A DNA stretch of 52,578 nt from IMG/VR virus record IMGVR_UViG_3300042486_000234, positions 1 to 52,578 of that record. One strand, 5' to 3'. Source of the stretch: a virus. Below the pieces are notes generated by a model. It was not told where the DNA came from, did no database searches, and saw nothing but the letters and a program-made list of their open reading frames with translations. The position numbers were made by a program, and so were the translations under genes. How positions within the stretch are numbered: the first letter of the stretch is position 1; every line of letters starts with the position of its first letter. This document shows, piece after piece, positions 36,903 through 45,564 of the stretch.

Positions 36903-39667
36903 TATTTACTCCTCAACAATTCTCTACGTAATTCTTTGTCTAGCATTTGGGCAATTTGATGAGCCATTGCTCGTGCATCTTGAACATTGTTACCAGTAGA
37001 TGTCACGTGAATAGTTGGCGCAATAGTCACATTAGTTCCACCAGTAACGGTCAAGTTACTGGTTCCACCACGAGTAGGTGAACTAAATTGTGGGTCACCA
37101 CGATTAAGCCCAAGTTCTGCTACGGCTGCTTGAGCCTTTGGCATCCACTCCGATGTTCTTGCCATTGGTCCACCTTCTGTGTTCCAAGGTGTGTAGTTGC
37201 CACCACCAAACTCCAAACGTGCAGCCTTGATATTTGTTAGTGGGTCCCAAAGTTCTTCATCGTTAGAAATACCATAACGCTTTCTACGAACAGTACCCAT
37301 AGGGTTTGTTGGTGTATCAAGCATATTGATTTGGAAAAGGCCATATGACTTATCTGGTGGTTTACCGTTGAACACTCCAGGAATCCAGTTAGATTCACGA
37401 CCAGCAATAGCAAGCATGTTTACTAAGTCTTGTCCTTTAAACCCACGCTTGTACATCATCTGAGCAATTGTTCGTGGGTCCATTGCCTTCATGCTTCTAG
37501 TACCCTTTGGTGGCGGTGTACTTGACACACGTGTTTGTGACACACCATTGACACTTGGGGATGATGAAGAACCAGTAGAAGTGTCATACATAACGTGGTT
37601 TACACCCATAGCAGAAACTTGGTCAGATAAAGACATGCCTTGGAGGTTTACATAACCACTTCCTTCTACTCCTCCAGCAGAAACATATTTGTCACCAACA
37701 AAGTCAGGGCCAATTCCATCCCAACTACCTTTTTGTACACCAGCAGGAGTACCCCACGGTGAGCCTTGTTTTTCATATTCATAGCGTGAGTTAGGGATGT
37801 CATTAGGTTGAATGTGCCATTTTTCTCCGTTGACATCTTTAAATGTCTTAAGACCAAACCGTGCTGCGTTAGCAACAACCCAATCAAGGTCACCAACAAG
37901 GTCGGCAGCCAAACCAAGTTCGTGCATAGAACGACCTGGAGGTGCTGCTGGAGCACCTGTCATAAGTTTGTATTCTTTACCGTTCCAAGTAACATCGCCC
38001 TTGCTTCCATCTGTTACTTCTCTGTAGCGAGAGTTAAACAGTTGGCTTTGTGTTTCTTGACTACGGAAACCTTCACCAATACCTACGTTAGGGTTTTCTG
38101 CAAACATACGAAGTAATCGGTCTTTAAATGTTGCATTAAGTTTTCCAAACGTGGGAACATTACCTAATGATGAAAGAGGTACACGGTTTCCTTTTCCGTA
38201 ACCAACAGGAACACTCTTACCATTAGAGGCTGCTTGGTTTCCAGCAGAGCCTGGTTCAACAGCAGGGTCACCTCGGAACATTGAGCCACCAAGCATTGTC
38301 ATTGCCATTCCTAGTGGAAAGGTAGCAGGATTGCTCATGCTCATAGCACCAATTCCCATCAATGCTCCACCAATACCTTTTTCTACCATCCCTCCTTTAA
38401 AGTCCATACGTTTTCCAATTAATGGAGAAAGTACTTCTTCAAGTTTTCCTAATGCTTTAGTTACAGCCTGAGTATTCTTTTCCATTTGTGCAAAGTTGTC
38501 AGACTGACGCTTATAGAAGTCTTCATCCCTTCCTTCTTTTGTTCGGGCAGTTTCTTCAGCCTGTGTAGCAAAGTTGTCTTCAATTCCCATCATCTTTCGT
38601 TGTGACTTTTTGGAAGGGTCATACATTCCCTTCCCACCCTTTTTCTGATACTGCACATTTGATTCTGCGTAATCAAGAACAAGGTCAACCATGTCTTCAG
38701 GAACACCAGATGCCAACAAACGAGCACGTGTGGCAGAACCTTGTTGACGAGCACCTGCCAACATCTTTTCGTTAGTAAGACCAGTACGTTGTGTAATGTC
38801 CTTGATTACTTGGTCCATTGACCGTTGTTGCCCACCAGGGCCATAAAGACCAGTACCAAGCATCATGGTCATTCGGTTGTTTACTTGAGCAGAACCAAGT
38901 GTTTGAGCCATTGATGCCATATCACCTGTGCTCAATGAGTAACCAGATACTGCACGAAGACCTGCCATACCTGCGGCATTCTTTTGGGCATCAATACCAG
39001 TGCTTGCCTGCAACGCAAGAAGTTCGTTAATACCGCCGTATCCTAAACGCTCACCTTGTAGAGGTTTACGCATTTGATGGTAGTACTGGTTTTGAGTAAT
39101 ACCCATGCGCTGTTGGTAGGACACAGCCAGTTTGTCAGCGCTTAATGAACGGTCATAGTTAGAAGTAATACGGTTATCTAATGCTTGAATAGCAGCATTA
39201 ACAGCAGTTAATGCTTGTGCTGTCCTAAGACCCTTAACTGGTGTTAGTCCTCCCCCGTCACCATCACCGCCACGACCACCACCACCACCAATGATTATGG
39301 TGTGGCCTTTAGCGCTTTGAATTGCGTTGGCTGCTGAAGCGTCATTGATTACTGAGCCAGTTAATGCAGGTACTGGGTTGTCTGGGATAGCACCAGTTGC
39401 TGGGTTTGCGCCTCCACCAGCGCCAAGAGCCCCAGGATTAATCTTAGAAATACCTTGAAGAAGTTTTAGTGTCTTCTCTAACTTGGTATTAATGTTTGGG
39501 AGTTGTTGGTTAAGATACTGGAAGGAGGCTTTCATCTCCTTGATACCAGCACTTATTTTATTAAACTCAGTTGTATCTAATTTGAAGCGAGCACGAACGT
39601 CAGCAGTAGCACTGCCTTTAGGGATACCCTTACCGTTGCCTGAGAGGTCAGGTTCGTTCTTAGCCAT
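36902..39667 (-). CDS. Tape measure protein with D,D-peptidase and SLT lysozyme domains
   Basis: This gene encodes 921 residues. A helical N-terminus (~30-75) is followed by a Gly-rich stretch with GSVINDASAANAIQ at 104-117, and a helical middle with a hydrophobic Gly/Met segment (~430-465). Residues ~500-625 form an M15-type D,D-peptidase: GRSMHELGLAADL (H582, D589) and EKWHIQP (E615, H618). Residues ~735-850 form a soluble lytic transglycosylase: AGRESNW (E758) and YGLFQINM (775-782). The enzymes probably open the host wall during DNA entry. The tape measure sets tail length. Confidence 0.85.
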   Translation of the reverse strand: MAKNEPDLSGNGKGIPKGSATADVRARFKLDTTEFNKISAGIKEMKASFQYLNQQLPNINTKLEKTLKLLQGISKINPGALGAGGGANPATGAIPDNPVPALTGSVINDASAANAIQSAKGHTIIIGGGGGRGGDGDGGGLTPVKGLRTAQALTAVNAAIQALDNRITSNYDRSLSADKLAVSYQQRMGITQNQYYHQMRKPLQGERLGYGGINELLALQASTGIDAQKNAAGMAGLRAVSGYSLSTGDMASMAQTLGSAQVNNRMTMMLGTGLYGPGGQQRSMDQVIKDITQRTGLTNEKMLAGARQQGSATRARLLASGVPEDMVDLVLDYAESNVQYQKKGGKGMYDPSKKSQRKMMGIEDNFATQAEETARTKEGRDEDFYKRQSDNFAQMEKNTQAVTKALGKLEEVLSPLIGKRMDFKGGMVEKGIGGALMGIGAMSMSNPATFPLGMAMTMLGGSMFRGDPAVEPGSAGNQAASNGKSVPVGYGKGNRVPLSSLGNVPTFGKLNATFKDRLLRMFAENPNVGIGEGFRSQETQSQLFNSRYREVTDGSKGDVTWNGKEYKLMTGAPAAPPGRSMHELGLAADLVGDLDWVVANAARFGLKTFKDVNGEKWHIQPNDIPNSRYEYEKQGSPWGTPAGVQKGSWDGIGPDFVGDKYVSAGGVEGSGYVNLQGMSLSDQVSAMGVNHVMYDTSTGSSSSPSVNGVSQTRVSSTPPPKGTRSMKAMDPRTIAQMMYKRGFKGQDLVNMLAIAGRESNWIPGVFNGKPPDKSYGLFQINMLDTPTNPMGTVRRKRYGISNDEELWDPLTNIKAARLEFGGGNYTPWNTEGGPMARTSEWMPKAQAAVAELGLNRGDPQFSSPTRGGTSNLTVTGGTNVTIAPTIHVTSTGNNVQDARAMAHQIAQMLDKELRRELLRSK

Positions 39668-39669
39668 GA

Positions 39670-39927
39670 TTACTCCTGTTTACGCCATTTGCTCATTGCT
39701 GACCAATACGCTCTTTGGCGTACTGTCATCGTCTTAATATCCTTGAGCGTGAAGCCCTTGTAAACCGTGGCAATCGTATCGTACTCCCAATATAGTACTA
39801 CTAAATCAGCCGAATAAAAGTGCGGCCCAGTTGAGCATGATTGGGAATGGTTGCTCGCAATGGGCGCAGAGGGCTTCCACCTCCTTGATTTCTGGCCCTG
39901 GTTGTGCTTCAGATAGTGCTTCAACAA
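39670..39927 (-). CDS. Frameshifted C-terminal extension of the tail-assembly protein
   Basis: This frame overlaps the end of the gene at 39806-40600 in the +1 register and ends 2 bases before the tape-measure ATG. Only the part after the upstream stop looks like protein: VVLYWEYDTIATVYKGFTL, KDIKTMTVRQRAYWSAMSKW. No start codon with a ribosome-binding site lies at its beginning, so a programmed +1 or -2 frameshift near 39808-39840 best explains it. Tail-assembly chaperones upstream of tape measures typically use such shifts. The exact slip site cannot be identified by eye. Confidence 0.5.
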   Translation of the reverse strand: MLKHYLKHNQGQKSRRWKPSAPIASNHSQSCSTGPHFYSADLVVLYWEYDTIATVYKGFTLKDIKTMTVRQRAYWSAMSKWRKQE

Positions 39928-40600
39928 TCTTTGCTCGGTCTTTCATACCCAATTTTTTAGCCCATGCAACAGGGTCAGCAGGCTTTTTACCTTCTTCCCA
40001 AACAGCACAACGAGCAATTAAAAACGTATTTTGCTCAGGAATGCTTCTTGCTTTTAGTCCTACAAACTGACTGTCACTTGCAGTAACAAGATTGAACTGC
40101 ATAATTGTTCCATCTTTTAGAGTTACCTTAAGCGGTTCCTTTGGGTCTTTATCTGACTTCTTTACTGGGAAGTCATTCAAGTCAATTTGTACATCGTTTG
40201 ATTTAACGCAATGTGGGCAAATAATTTGGTATTCACGAAAGATTCCGTAAGTAGCACGAACTGTTTCCAAAAATAAAGCATCTCGGTCACCAATAATTAG
40301 GTTGTCAACCAACCCTGGATTCTTTGTAATGTCTATATTTCCAATGGAAACAACACTGCGCTTGAGCAGATGGGACATGTACTGTGCGTACAAAAGGTCG
40401 TCATCAGACTCAAGCGCAGCAAGTGCTTCTTCGTCTTCACCGTTTAATTCTTTTACAAATGCAGTTGTTTCCCACTCCCCTGTTTCCTGGTTTTTAAGTC
40501 CACGAAACAGTTCAATTTTTCCGTATGGAACTATTTCCATACGGGGTGTTGGGTCAGTAATTGCAGCGTTAAGCGACATTGCTTGTGCGTTGTTATCCAT
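39806..40600 (-). CDS. Tail assembly / baseplate zinc protein (T4 gp26-like, chaperone position)
   Basis: This gene encodes 264 residues. RMEIVPYGKIELFRGLKNQ and FVKELNGEDEEALAALES begin it. CPHCVKSNDVQIDLNDFPV and CAHCEQPFPIML carry two zinc knuckles late in the protein, a layout I associate with T4-type baseplate assembly proteins (gp26/gp51). It occupies the place of tail-assembly chaperones, between tube and tape measure, and its end overlaps an open +1 frame. RBS: TAGGAGAAAAC. Confidence 0.65.
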   Translation of the reverse strand: MDNNAQAMSLNAAITDPTPRMEIVPYGKIELFRGLKNQETGEWETTAFVKELNGEDEEALAALESDDDLLYAQYMSHLLKRSVVSIGNIDITKNPGLVDNLIIGDRDALFLETVRATYGIFREYQIICPHCVKSNDVQIDLNDFPVKKSDKDPKEPLKVTLKDGTIMQFNLVTASDSQFVGLKARSIPEQNTFLIARCAVWEEGKKPADPVAWAKKLGMKDRAKIVEALSEAQPGPEIKEVEALCAHCEQPFPIMLNWAALLFG

Positions 40601-40641
40601 GTTTTCTCCTACTTGTATTTTTTTTAATTACTTAAGTTTAA

Positions 40642-41277
40642 TTATGCTAGCAGTGCCTGCTCACCAGTCAATGCAGAGATTTCTTCAGGTTGCCATGCAA
40701 TTTGGAAACCCTCATGGTGAAGGTTCATTTGCTGAATCATAATTCCGTTGTCTCCAGCGTTCAGGTCACTTAGACCGTATGCACCAGGCCAGCAGTTGTA
40801 CAACCTAAATGCCAACTTTACGTTTCCTGGTATTACGTTTCTGTCTGCTGTGTTGTCGTACTGGTACTGAACACCAGATGCTGTGTATGGGTGGTCGTAA
40901 ACTTTAACGGTTACGTCACAACGGTAGTTAGTTTCGTCACCCTTAGCACCTTGGTCAAAACCTTCTGTACCTGTTCCACCAACCCATGCATGCATGAACT
41001 TGGTCCACTTCCAAAGTTGGTCTTGTGACGCAAAAGCACCACGAGCAAATGACACTGCTGGGAAGTCTGACTGCCCAACCATCTTGTGTGGGTGAGTATT
41101 CATCCCACCTTCACGGTAAGCAATCAGTTCGTTCTGAACTGAGAGTCCACCTACTTGAGCAAAGCCAAGGTCACCAATACCAGTTAGGTAGTTAGTCAAG
41201 GCTGGACCAATAGGTGTAAAGCGTACTGTGAATTTAAAGTTGCGTAGAGGGTCGGTCCTCTGTGTTCTTGTTGCCAT
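40642..41277 (-). CDS. Tail tube protein (gp19-like)
   Basis: This gene encodes 211 residues. NFKFTVRFTPIG, FAQVGGLSVQNELIAYREGG and HKMVGQSDFPAVSFARGAF follow the T4 gp19/phage tube pattern: F-x-V, V-x-G-L, E-x-x-x-Y-R-E-G-G, then L/F-x-R-G. The C-terminal part (IMIQQMNLHHEGFQIAW) matches the conserved last strands. It stacks as the inner tube of the contractile tail. It follows the sheath gene by 9 bases. Confidence 0.88.
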   Translation of the reverse strand: MATRTQRTDPLRNFKFTVRFTPIGPALTNYLTGIGDLGFAQVGGLSVQNELIAYREGGMNTHPHKMVGQSDFPAVSFARGAFASQDQLWKWTKFMHAWVGGTGTEGFDQGAKGDETNYRCDVTVKVYDHPYTASGVQYQYDNTADRNVIPGNVKLAFRLYNCWPGAYGLSDLNAGDNGIMIQQMNLHHEGFQIAWQPEEISALTGEQALLA

Positions 41278-41286
41278 TGATATCTC

Positions 41287-42834
41287 CTAGATATTCGTGG
41301 TGACGGTGCTTCCACCAGTCCATTGACTGATGGTGATTACGATGAATTCGGCTGGTGACTGCAATGCAACTCCAACCTCAATGTTTACTGTTCCGTTTTC
41401 AATATCGTTTTGCGTGTTGTTAGTTGAGTTACAACGGACAAAGAATGCTTCCGTTGAAGTACGGCCCTTCAAACCACCTGAAGCCCAGAAGGTGTTCAGG
41501 AGTGAAGAAACACGCACCGTAAGGTCTGCCCACAAACGCTCATCGTTTGGTTCAAACAAAGCGCTTTGAGTGCTTTCCTTAAGAAGGTCCTTAAGGTAAT
41601 TAAGTGAACGGCGAACTGTGATGTACTTCTCAGAAGTATTACGTGCCAAGGTGCGAGAACCATTGATAATTACTCCAACGCCTGGAACTACGTTAAAGAG
41701 GTTTAATTGGCTATCCTTGTACAAGTTACCTTGTTCGGTTTCTGTAAGGTTTGCTACCAAACCATACACGTTTCGGATGTCCAAACTATAGCCAGCAGGT
41801 GCTTTAGCAACACCACGGGTTACTTCTGAACGAACCATTGCACCAAGAACCGCACCACCTGGGTAGGTATTGCGGATAGCGGCAGCACCAGTTTTTGTTG
41901 GGTCAAACATTTTCATTGCTGGACCGTAAACTGCTGCGAAACCAGACTTGGTGTAAGGCTGTACTGCGTCAGCAAGTGCTTGCTTGTTTGTTGCGTTTAG
42001 TGGGGTATCAACAATCAACAACGAGTTTCCACGAGTTGACATCACCGTAATGGCATTGTTAATAATTGTTGATGAGGTTTGCCCAACAAGGTTAAACAAG
42101 AGTCCCGATGTAATGGTTTCGTGACGGGTAAGAGCAGTAGCCCAATCAACGGAATCAATTGCACCCACTCCCTCAGAACCGTTGGAGAACGTAGTAGTTG
42201 TTACGTAGTCATCAACACCAATACCAGTTACGGTAAGAGTTGCATTGCTAGCCACAGTTGCTACAGTTGAAGCACTAACATATGACGAGTAAAGGTCAAG
42301 AACGGTTGAAACATAACGGTAGTTAGCAGGGTCAACAGAAAGATTTGACCAGCGTTCTACTTCGCTACCATCAAGTTTAACTGTCAAAGTAAACAGCGAA
42401 TTCTTGGTAATCTTCGGTGCTGATGACAGGTCTGTCAGTGTTTCTGTGTCAAAGGTGTAATCAACAGACAAGTCATTACCCCAGGTTCCAGGTGATTTGG
42501 TAATCAAGAGGATAAGGTTTGCACTACTTCCACCAGTTGGCGTTGCTGTCAAGGCGCTGTAAGCGTATGTTGACGTTGCATCAATTACACGGGTAACATA
42601 GGCTGCTTGACCACCGTTTGCAAAGTAGTGGTAGACAGCATAACCAAGGTCGTAGTTGATGTCTAATGCACCAAACAAACTGGTGTACTGTGACCATGTA
42701 GTCACAAGGGTTGGTGTCGTTGGTCCACGCTCTGCTGTGCCAATAAATGCAGCAGAAGTAGGTCCATTCGCAGTTGTCAAATTGGTTGCAAACGTACCTT
42801 CCTGTACGTAAACTCCTGGGCGTTCGTATGCCAT
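41287..42834 (-). CDS. Tail sheath protein
   Basis: This gene encodes 515 residues. ERPGVYVQEGTF opens the sheath N-terminus, and SAAFIGTAERGPTTPTLVTT with YTSLFG are the conserved second block. AVYHYFANGGQAAYVTRV follows. The C-terminal part has GVGVIINGSRTLA, EKYITVRRSLNYLKDLL and VEVGVALQSPAEFIVITI-type sequence as in phage sheaths (the last handshake strands). It is the contractile element. Confidence 0.93.
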   Translation of the reverse strand: MAYERPGVYVQEGTFATNLTTANGPTSAAFIGTAERGPTTPTLVTTWSQYTSLFGALDINYDLGYAVYHYFANGGQAAYVTRVIDATSTYAYSALTATPTGGSSANLILLITKSPGTWGNDLSVDYTFDTETLTDLSSAPKITKNSLFTLTVKLDGSEVERWSNLSVDPANYRYVSTVLDLYSSYVSASTVATVASNATLTVTGIGVDDYVTTTTFSNGSEGVGAIDSVDWATALTRHETITSGLLFNLVGQTSSTIINNAITVMSTRGNSLLIVDTPLNATNKQALADAVQPYTKSGFAAVYGPAMKMFDPTKTGAAAIRNTYPGGAVLGAMVRSEVTRGVAKAPAGYSLDIRNVYGLVANLTETEQGNLYKDSQLNLFNVVPGVGVIINGSRTLARNTSEKYITVRRSLNYLKDLLKESTQSALFEPNDERLWADLTVRVSSLLNTFWASGGLKGRTSTEAFFVRCNSTNNTQNDIENGTVNIEVGVALQSPAEFIVITISQWTGGSTVTTNI

Positions 42835-42870
42835 TATTACTCCTAAAGTGTAAAGGGGATTGGAAAAAAC

Positions 42871-43539
42871 TTACTCATTGAAAACATGCAGTTGAGATGT
42901 AATTGTACTATTAATTTGGGTAACGGGTTCTGTACCTGTCAGAGCATCAAGGTCTTGACCTGTGATTTCTGCGGACATTTTGAGAGTTAATACCTTACGG
43001 AATATGCGCTTTCGGTAACCCGATTCCATATCCAGCAAGTCTGCGTTGGTCCAGTCCAGCATGTCAAAACGGCGTACCGTTCCGTCTGCTGGTATGTTTA
43101 TGGAGTTCCAACGAAATGGGGCGACTTTTCTAATAATCCCAGAAGTCAATTGTCTGTCATGTAGGGCAGACCGTGTATAAATAGATACCTGATAAAGCAG
43201 GTCTACTGGGATAAAGTCGTCAAAACTAAGGATGCTGGTGCTTGCTGAAACACTGGCGCTTTCGCTAGGCCAGTAGTCAATAAATGCAGGTCGGTCTTCA
43301 TATAGACCACTACCTGTGGTGTCTATGTACGCACCTTGGTCAGACAACTGGCGTTCTGTAGCATGAAGAACGTCAATAAGTTCTACCGTAATAAATGGGT
43401 AGTCTCGCTCTGTTTCTCCTTCTGGGTAACGGAAAAAGACCTTTACTGGGCGGCGTTCATTACGGTCATCGGTGACATACAGCCCACTAAAACGTGCTTT
43501 AATAGCCTCGTCTTCGGCAAGGAGAAACCCAGTCCGCAT
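42871..43539 (-). CDS. Neck/tail terminator-like protein
   Basis: This gene encodes 222 residues. The segment RDYPFITVELIDVLHATERQ resembles the start of tail-completion proteins in contractile phages, and the rest is beta-rich with PVDLLYQVSIYTRSALHDRQ. Located immediately before the sheath gene, it is most likely the tail terminator or sheath stabiliser (gp15-like). The identification is by position and general look. Confidence 0.5.
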   Translation of the reverse strand: MRTGFLLAEDEAIKARFSGLYVTDDRNERRPVKVFFRYPEGETERDYPFITVELIDVLHATERQLSDQGAYIDTTGSGLYEDRPAFIDYWPSESASVSASTSILSFDDFIPVDLLYQVSIYTRSALHDRQLTSGIIRKVAPFRWNSINIPADGTVRRFDMLDWTNADLLDMESGYRKRIFRKVLTLKMSAEITGQDLDALTGTEPVTQINSTITSQLHVFNE

Positions 43540-43955
43540 TAGTTCAACCCACCTTTTCCAGTGAGTTTGTCAAGTTTTTTGTTAAGGCTTAACTCTAAGC
43601 GTTTAGCACCCTTCATACATTCTTTGCGAAGAATGGATTGCGCTGGAGGACCATACTCTATTTGGACAGCCTTTGGTCCAGATTTACCATCAACCAAGTA
43701 GGAGATGGTTTCATCTGAGTTATTGTAATTAAGTTTAAAGTCTTTTACTAATGCTTTGTACTTAGGGTCACTTAACACAAGACCTTCTTTGGCAATCTTA
43801 TGCTCTTCGGCTAGGCTGGCGTTTACAGCGTCTTCAAGGTATTCCTGAAGGTTCATTATTAAATCACCAAAGAAAAGAATTGGGGAAGGGACACCTTCAA
43901 TAATCTTTCTAGAACTGGAGACAGAAATAGGCGCAGATGCACGTTTGCCAACCAT
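43539..43955 (-). CDS. Small head-tail joining protein
   Basis: I use ATG 43953-43955, five bases after AGGAG (the GTG two codons earlier overlaps the ribosome-binding site), giving 138 residues. It is basic at both ends, with LQEYLEDAVNASLAEEHKIA, and KAVQIEYGPPAQSILRKECM in the second half, close in feel to the HK97 gp10/minor neck protein group. It overlaps the next gene by one base. The role is by position between capsid and sheath. Confidence 0.45.
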   Translation of the reverse strand: MVGKRASAPISVSSSRKIIEGVPSPILFFGDLIMNLQEYLEDAVNASLAEEHKIAKEGLVLSDPKYKALVKDFKLNYNNSDETISYLVDGKSGPKAVQIEYGPPAQSILRKECMKGAKRLELSLNKKLDKLTGKGGLN

Positions 43956-44005
43956 TGGCACTCCTTAGTTCTAGGCGATGTTTGCATGCCGCACGGCATA
44001 CATAT

Positions 44006-44539
44006 TTAGTTTACCAGGAATGTTGGAAGCGTAGAAGGCCAAGGCAAATCATGGATTTCCATTTGTTCTGGACCTGGGTCGTTTGGCATTTCTTGGTCAA
44101 CATAAACTTCAATACCTTCAACAACGATGAGCACATCATCTGTTGCACGACCACGAACACGGTACATAGATACAGCGTAGTAACGAGCATCATAAAAGAA
44201 CATGTCATTTAAATGCCTCTGATACTCAAACGGTTCAGTCATACCAGCATCACGACAGTCTTCAATTGACAAAACAGCGTTGACAACCTGCACTGGTTGA
44301 CGACCTTCTGGAATTGCTCGCTTGGTATCTTCAGTCTCAGTAATCATCAACACAGGTAGAGTTACCCCTGATTTATATGCTTTACCACCAGAACCGTATG
44401 GCGCTTCATCGTAAACATCATCTATCACGCTGCCAGCGCCAAATGGTAGAAACTCAAACCACGTAATATGTTCACCTACGCTGCGATGGTGCTTACGATA
44501 CTGCTTCCGTATTTGTGCTAATTCTCTACGGGGGTCCAC
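44006..44539 (-). CDS. Neck/connector protein (177 aa)
   Basis: This gene encodes 177 residues from GTG 44537-44539. Basic helical start (PRRELAQIRKQYRKHHRS), WFEFLPFGAGSVIDDVYDEA, then a beta region with LPVLMITETEDT and VLIVVEGIEVYVDQEMPNDP. In actinophage myovirus maps a protein of this kind lies between adaptor and terminator; I recognise no domain. It starts 3 bases after the preceding stop. Confidence 0.5.
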   Translation of the reverse strand: MDPRRELAQIRKQYRKHHRSVGEHITWFEFLPFGAGSVIDDVYDEAPYGSGGKAYKSGVTLPVLMITETEDTKRAIPEGRQPVQVVNAVLSIEDCRDAGMTEPFEYQRHLNDMFFYDARYYAVSMYRVRGRATDDVLIVVEGIEVYVDQEMPNDPGPEQMEIHDLPWPSTLPTFLVN

Positions 44540-44542
44540 GGG

Positions 44543-45379
44543 TTACCAACCAGTAATCGGTGCGGTTGAATACCCTTGTTGAGGCTCAAGGTCAAGGTAC
44601 ACATCTTCACGAAGTGGTTCATCGTGGTCTTCAATCTTAATGTCGCCTGGGTTAATTTCAGGGAATTGTCTTTCTATTGGACCGTAATCACCCAACTCAC
44701 GTGCTTTATAAATCGGAACAAGGTATCCAGTTGTTCTAGAAACACGGCGAAGATTCATTATTTCAATGCGTTCAATACCAATATTTAGAGCACGAGCCTG
44801 TGCTTGGTAGTTGCGAGTCCAGTAATCCAACATGGATTGAACCATTCGGAAACGCTGACTGGCAGGGATATGCACAGACTCTGATGTCGTTACGTCAATG
44901 TCACGACTGTACTCAGTTAATAGACCCCACAAAGTTTCAACCACTGTACCCATACCAATTGTGTCTAAAACAATTGGGGCAACAAGTTCTAGTGGGGTGT
45001 CTAAGTTGTATGTATGTTGCTCAATAGAGTGACCAGCAAAGTACTCTAAGTCTTTTGGAAGAACCCATTCGTAATAATAACCTTCTACCATTATCTTTGT
45101 AGTAGAAGAAAAAGAACGATTAAATCTTATAATCCCATTTCTATCATCCAGTGAATAGTATGTAGACGCAGATGTATCGGATGTAATCTCAGTTGGGCTG
45201 CCGCCTGTTGGGTATGAGGCTATCCACAAAGAACTTTGTTCAATATTAGGGTTACCTAATTCATAGGTTCTACCCACAGCGTCAAAAGATACCTGAAAGA
45301 ATTTAGGGTAATCACGAAGATATGTGCGAGCAATCTCCACAATCTTTTCAACTATTGCGTGTGAGTGGTTAGCATGCAT
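44543..45379 (-). CDS. Head-tail adaptor-like protein (278 aa)
   Basis: This gene encodes 278 residues. An N-terminal helix (HAIVEKIVEIARTYLRDYPK) is followed by a beta-rich region (FFQVSFDAVGRTYELGNP, SLDDRNGIIRFNRSFSSTTK) and a helical segment (RFRMVQSMLDYWTRNYQAQA) with RRVSRTTGYLVPIY. The order fits connector proteins that sit on the portal, but this is inferred from location. The C-terminus is acidic and Pro-rich. Confidence 0.5.
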   Translation of the reverse strand: MHANHSHAIVEKIVEIARTYLRDYPKFFQVSFDAVGRTYELGNPNIEQSSLWIASYPTGGSPTEITSDTSASTYYSLDDRNGIIRFNRSFSSTTKIMVEGYYYEWVLPKDLEYFAGHSIEQHTYNLDTPLELVAPIVLDTIGMGTVVETLWGLLTEYSRDIDVTTSESVHIPASQRFRMVQSMLDYWTRNYQAQARALNIGIERIEIMNLRRVSRTTGYLVPIYKARELGDYGPIERQFPEINPGDIKIEDHDEPLREDVYLDLEPQQGYSTAPITGW

Positions 45380-45396
45380 AGATATAGTTTACTTTA

Positions 45397-45564
45397 CTAT
45401 TGGTCGCCAGAACCAGAGCCAGGAACTGTGTCTTGTAAATCTTGACCAATAGCAGGTTGTTGTTCACGAAAACGTGGAATATGAACTCTACGAATTCTTG
45501 TAATGTCTGCTACTGAACCAGTTGGTTTAGTTAACCGTACTGCGTAGGGTGTTGTTTCAGCCAT
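45397..45564 (-). CDS. Small structural-region protein (55 aa)
   Basis: This is a 55-residue frame from ATG 45562-45564 to TAG 45397-45399. The sequence TTPYAVRLTKPTGSVADITR and IRRVHIPRF suggests one short beta unit, with a Gly/Ser/Asp tail. It overlaps the stop of the upstream gene as TAATG, which supports it. The function is unknown; a small neck or decoration component is possible. Confidence 0.55.
   Translation of the reverse strand: MAETTPYAVRLTKPTGSVADITRIRRVHIPRFREQQPAIGQDLQDTVPGSGSGDQ

Noticed and set aside
40601-40641. A/T-rich gap before the zinc protein gene as promoter or terminator
   Set aside because: It contains two TAATTAA direct repeats and a run of As but no convincing -35/-10 pair and no stem with a T-run. 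It looks like an ordinary A/T-rich spacer with the ribosome-binding site TAGGAG.
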